Shown here: positions 63,934-64,000 of the stretch, in pieces
Layout: the number at the start of each line of letters is the position of its first letter
Numbering within the stretch: position 1 is the first letter of the stretch
DNA from: Marisediminitalea aggregata
Lineage (GTDB): Bacteria; Pseudomonadota; Gammaproteobacteria; Enterobacterales; Alteromonadaceae
Direction: 5' to 3'
Assembly: GCF_900129565.1 (NCBI RefSeq)
Contig: NZ_FQWD01000002.1
Span: forward strand, 186,001-250,000
DNA: 64,000 bases
The notes under the pieces: generated by a model
Told to the model about the DNA's origin: nothing
Databases searched by the model: none
What the model saw: the letters and a program-made list of their open reading frames with translations, nothing else
Program-made: the position numbers and the translations under genes

Positions 63934-64000
63934 ATGAACGACAAAGAAAAATTTGAAACCTTGTTTGCTGTGTGTAAAAGCCTGGCTGAGGCCGGCCAAA
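63934..64000 (+). CDS. 5' end of an unidentified gene, cut by the window edge
   Basis: ATG 63934 opens a frame of 22 codons to the right edge (MNDKEKFETLFAVCKSLAEA, then GQ). No ribosome site is obvious and the family is not recognised. Confidence 0.4.
   Translation, partial: MNDKEKFETLFAVCKSLAEAGQ

Overview
The window reads as chromosomal DNA of a polarly flagellated marine gammaproteobacterium, most likely in the Alteromonadales (Alteromonadaceae-like). Three things point there. The flgA/flgM/flgN and flgB-L clusters carry sigma-54 and sigma-28 promoters and come with the H/T-ring genes flgP and flgT. The purL-mltF-tadA and yqcA-truC-yqcC neighbourhoods keep gammaproteobacterial synteny. 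Several small families typical of this group are present (DUF3549, DUF3301, DUF3192). No phage, insertion sequence, CRISPR array or rRNA operon was seen.

Layout. 1-20.3 kb is a flagellar/chemotaxis island: a flagellin cut by the left edge, an unexpected sialidase-like gene, flgL to flgB on the minus strand, cheR and cheV, then divergent flgA-flgM-flgN, a DUF885 lipoprotein peptidase, flgP and flgT. Five sigma-54/sigma-28 promoters can be read directly and give an ordered cascade: sigma-54 for flgB, flgF, flgA and flgP; sigma-28 for flgM and flagellin. 20.3-32 kb is housekeeping and accessory: tRNA-Arg(CCT), smrA, purL, a degenerate mltF, tadA, a CPA2 cation antiporter, a diguanylate cyclase and several very small ORFs. 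32-52 kb is an essential envelope/translation block on the minus strand: rpsB-tsf, pyrH, frr, uppS, cdsA, ispC, rseP, bamA, skp, fabZ, lpxA, lpxB, rnhB, dnaE, accA, tilS. 52-60.5 kb holds map, glnD-dapD, yqcA-truC-yqcC and a DUF3549/DUF3301/zinc-ribbon run. 60.5-64 kb is mostly noncoding: two CsrB-type regulatory RNAs flank a NYN-domain gene, followed by a GNAT acetyltransferase and a DUF3192 lipoprotein.

Main points of interest. (1) Two paralogous minus-strand RNAs of about 330-345 nt carry more than 20 GGA motifs each, many in hairpin loops. Each has an intrinsic terminator and a GacA/UvrY-type palindrome about 178 bp upstream of the predicted start. (2) pyrH, normally essential, has a single in-frame TAA at codon 117 where a Tyr codon is expected. 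(3) The mltF homologue has lost its lytic-transglycosylase catalytic motif. (4) lpxD is missing from its usual place between skp and fabZ. (5) A cytoplasmic sialidase-fold protein sits between flagellin and flgL. (6) Several unlisted micro-ORFs have good ribosome-binding sites, notably a 37-residue very basic peptide and a 45-residue single-span peptide.

Residue-level comparisons with E. coli proteins are from memory, not from a database search.
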